Of a stretch of DNA of 6,982 nt, positions 6,175 through 6,982 are shown in pieces. This DNA comes from Gammaproteobacteria bacterium (GTDB taxonomy: Bacteria; Pseudomonadota; Gammaproteobacteria; Pseudomonadales; Pseudohongiellaceae). Within the stretch, counting starts at the first letter, position 1. Each line of letters opens with the position of its first letter. The notes under the pieces were generated by a model that ran no database searches, was not told where the DNA came from, and saw only the letters and a list, made by a program, of their open reading frames with translations. The stretch lies in the NCBI GenBank assembly GCA_002684935.1, contig NYWC01000128.1, positions 1-6,982 on the forward strand, written 5' to 3'. The translations under genes were made by a program, and so were the position numbers.

Positions 6175-6663
6175 ATGCAACAATTAACCGTGTTTACTAC
6201 TGGTGGCACTATCGATAAGGTTTATTTTGATGCCGCTAGTGAATTTCAAGTCGGTCATCCGGTTGTTGAAGAGTTACTGACCAAAATGAATGTAAGTTTT
6301 GATGTGAAAGTAAAACAGATCATGCGAATTGATAGTTTGGATATGACAGATGAGCATCGCAAGATCATTCAATGCGCCGTTAGAGATGATAACTGCGCCA
6401 ATATCTTAATTACTCACGGTACCGATGGGATGGTGGAAACTGCAAACGCGTTAAATCAAATAAAAGGGAAAAAGATTGTTCTGACGGGCGCACTGCAACC
6501 AGCTGCCTTCGCTGACAATGATGCTGTCTTTAATATTGGGTGCGCAGTGGCGGCAATACAGCTGATCCAAGACGGTGTTTATATTGCTATGAACGGCCAA
6601 ATTTTTGCCGCGGACAATGTCATCAAAAATCGATCAAAAAATCGTTTTGAGAGTATTCTATAG
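6175..6663 (+). CDS. Short single-domain asparaginase-like protein
   Basis: A 162-residue protein matching only the N-terminal catalytic domain of type I/II L-asparaginases (about 330 residues), which hydrolyse asparagine to aspartate and ammonia. Residues aligning with E. coli AnsB are kept: Thr12 in TTGGTIDK, Ser54 in IDSLDMT, Thr83-Asp84 in THGTDGM, and Lys99 in KGKKIVLTGALQP. The end KNRSKNRFESIL resembles that of other short family members I know from marine gammaproteobacteria, so it is complete and not truncated. It lacks the C-terminal domain that completes the active site across the dimer in classical enzymes, so true substrate and activity are open. No signal peptide is seen, so it is probably cytoplasmic. 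The ATG at 6175 is preferred; an open frame continues up to GTG 6049 but has no ribosome binding site. The gene is divergent from the sigma operon, with a 189-bp gap. Confidence 0.82.
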   Translation: MQQLTVFTTGGTIDKVYFDAASEFQVGHPVVEELLTKMNVSFDVKVKQIMRIDSLDMTDEHRKIIQCAVRDDNCANILITHGTDGMVETANALNQIKGKKIVLTGALQPAAFADNDAVFNIGCAVAAIQLIQDGVYIAMNGQIFAADNVIKNRSKNRFESIL

Positions 6664-6695
6664 AGCGTTGTTATGAAAATATTTAACAGAGTTGA

Positions 6696-6842
6696 TTATT
6701 CAAACAAACTATTAATACTCGCATGGCGCAGGTGGTAAATCATGCCGATGATTGATATGACGCTAGTCAGTTGAAAGATCAATATCCAAGACCTCTTTGT
6801 TTTAACAAAACTCGCGCAGATAAATGCTTGTGATATCGCGAA
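6696..6842 (-). pseudogene. Possible remnant of a small membrane protein
   Basis: A 48-codon open frame with no proper start ends at TAA (6698-6696). It encodes AFICASFVKTKRSW followed by a hydrophobic stretch ILIFQLTSVISIIGMIY and then HLRHAS. The pattern of a short helix, a basic turn and a second helix loosely recalls YgjV-type inner-membrane proteins, but the match is by eye only. A TGA precedes the first codon directly, so if real it is a truncated or frameshifted relic. It could also be chance. Confidence 0.2.
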
Positions 6843-6887
6843 TCAAGGCAACCCTGTTTGCTATTTCCGTGAGCGTAATCTGGAGTA

Positions 6888-6982
6888 GAGACCTTTGCAC
6901 GAAACGCCACAAAGCGATCAATTTATTAGATAATAGCACCACGCCATAATAACGACTGAAAATTTATCTTATGTCTTGGAAA
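6888..6982 (+). mobile_element. Possible left end of an IS5-type insertion sequence, cut by the window edge
   Basis: GAGACCTTTGCAC (6888-6900) resembles terminal repeats of some IS5-family elements, which often start GAGACCTTTGCA. An ATG at 6971 begins a frame reading MSWK up to the last base, at a distance from the putative end that would suit a transposase start. Only 95 bases are visible and no partner repeat can be tested, so this is a weak call. Confidence 0.3.

Larger units (their letters stand above)
6664..6982. other. 319-bp right flank without an intact gene
   Basis: All frames are broken by stops, and I found no ribosomal or transfer RNA and no clear terminator for the asparaginase gene. 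It holds a minus-strand membrane-like open frame (6696-6842), a shorter overlapping plus-strand open frame without a start codon, and a possible insertion-sequence end from 6888. It is probably decayed sequence next to a mobile element. Confidence 0.6.

Noticed and set aside
6774..6887. Plus-strand 37-codon open frame in the right flank
   Set aside because: It has no start codon and no recognisable motif, and overlaps the slightly better minus-strand candidate.
1..6982. CRISPR array, phage defence cassette, transfer or ribosomal RNA
   Set aside because: No spaced repeat series, no cloverleaf-like sequence and no defence-protein motifs were found on either strand.

Overview
The window looks like accessory or lightly rearranged chromosome from a gammaproteobacterium, probably marine and heterotrophic. 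The reasons are mid-range GC, a large TonB-dependent receptor, an ECF sigma factor with a ChrR-like anti-sigma factor, and a short one-domain asparaginase of a type I associate with marine gammaproteobacteria. The taxonomic call is inference from gene content only.

Left part (1-2031). The 5' end of an IS256-family insertion sequence runs off the left edge, with its transposase on the minus strand. Its end lies near position 552, inside a class III (PLP-dependent) aminotransferase gene, of which only the C-terminal half remains here. The aminotransferase stop codon touches the start of a beta-keto acid cleavage enzyme (BKACE, formerly DUF849) gene, so the two were one translationally coupled operon. 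Together they suggest a catabolic route in which an amino compound is transaminated and a beta-keto acid is then cleaved with acetyl-CoA. The insertion has probably disabled the first step.

Middle part (2032-4610). A 98-bp gap with a tandem, partly palindromic operator-like motif precedes a complete 803-residue TonB-dependent outer-membrane receptor with signal peptide, TonB box, plug and barrel. It may import the substrate of the upstream enzymes. The gene ends at a strong hairpin with A and T runs that can terminate transcription from both sides.

Right part (4676-6663). On the minus strand an ECF sigma factor and its zinc-binding, cupin-containing ChrR-type anti-sigma factor overlap by four bases (ATGA). 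Upstream is a near-ideal promoter for this sigma class (TGATCC, 16 bp, CGTATA), which indicates autoregulation and also fixes the sigma start codon. In the model system (RpoE/ChrR of Rhodobacter) this pair answers singlet oxygen and related stress. Divergent from it is a complete 162-residue, one-domain asparaginase-like protein that keeps all the catalytic residues.

Right edge (6664-6982). There is no intact gene. I see a weak minus-strand membrane-protein-like open frame and a possible IS5-type element end followed by the first codons of a reading frame cut by the window edge.
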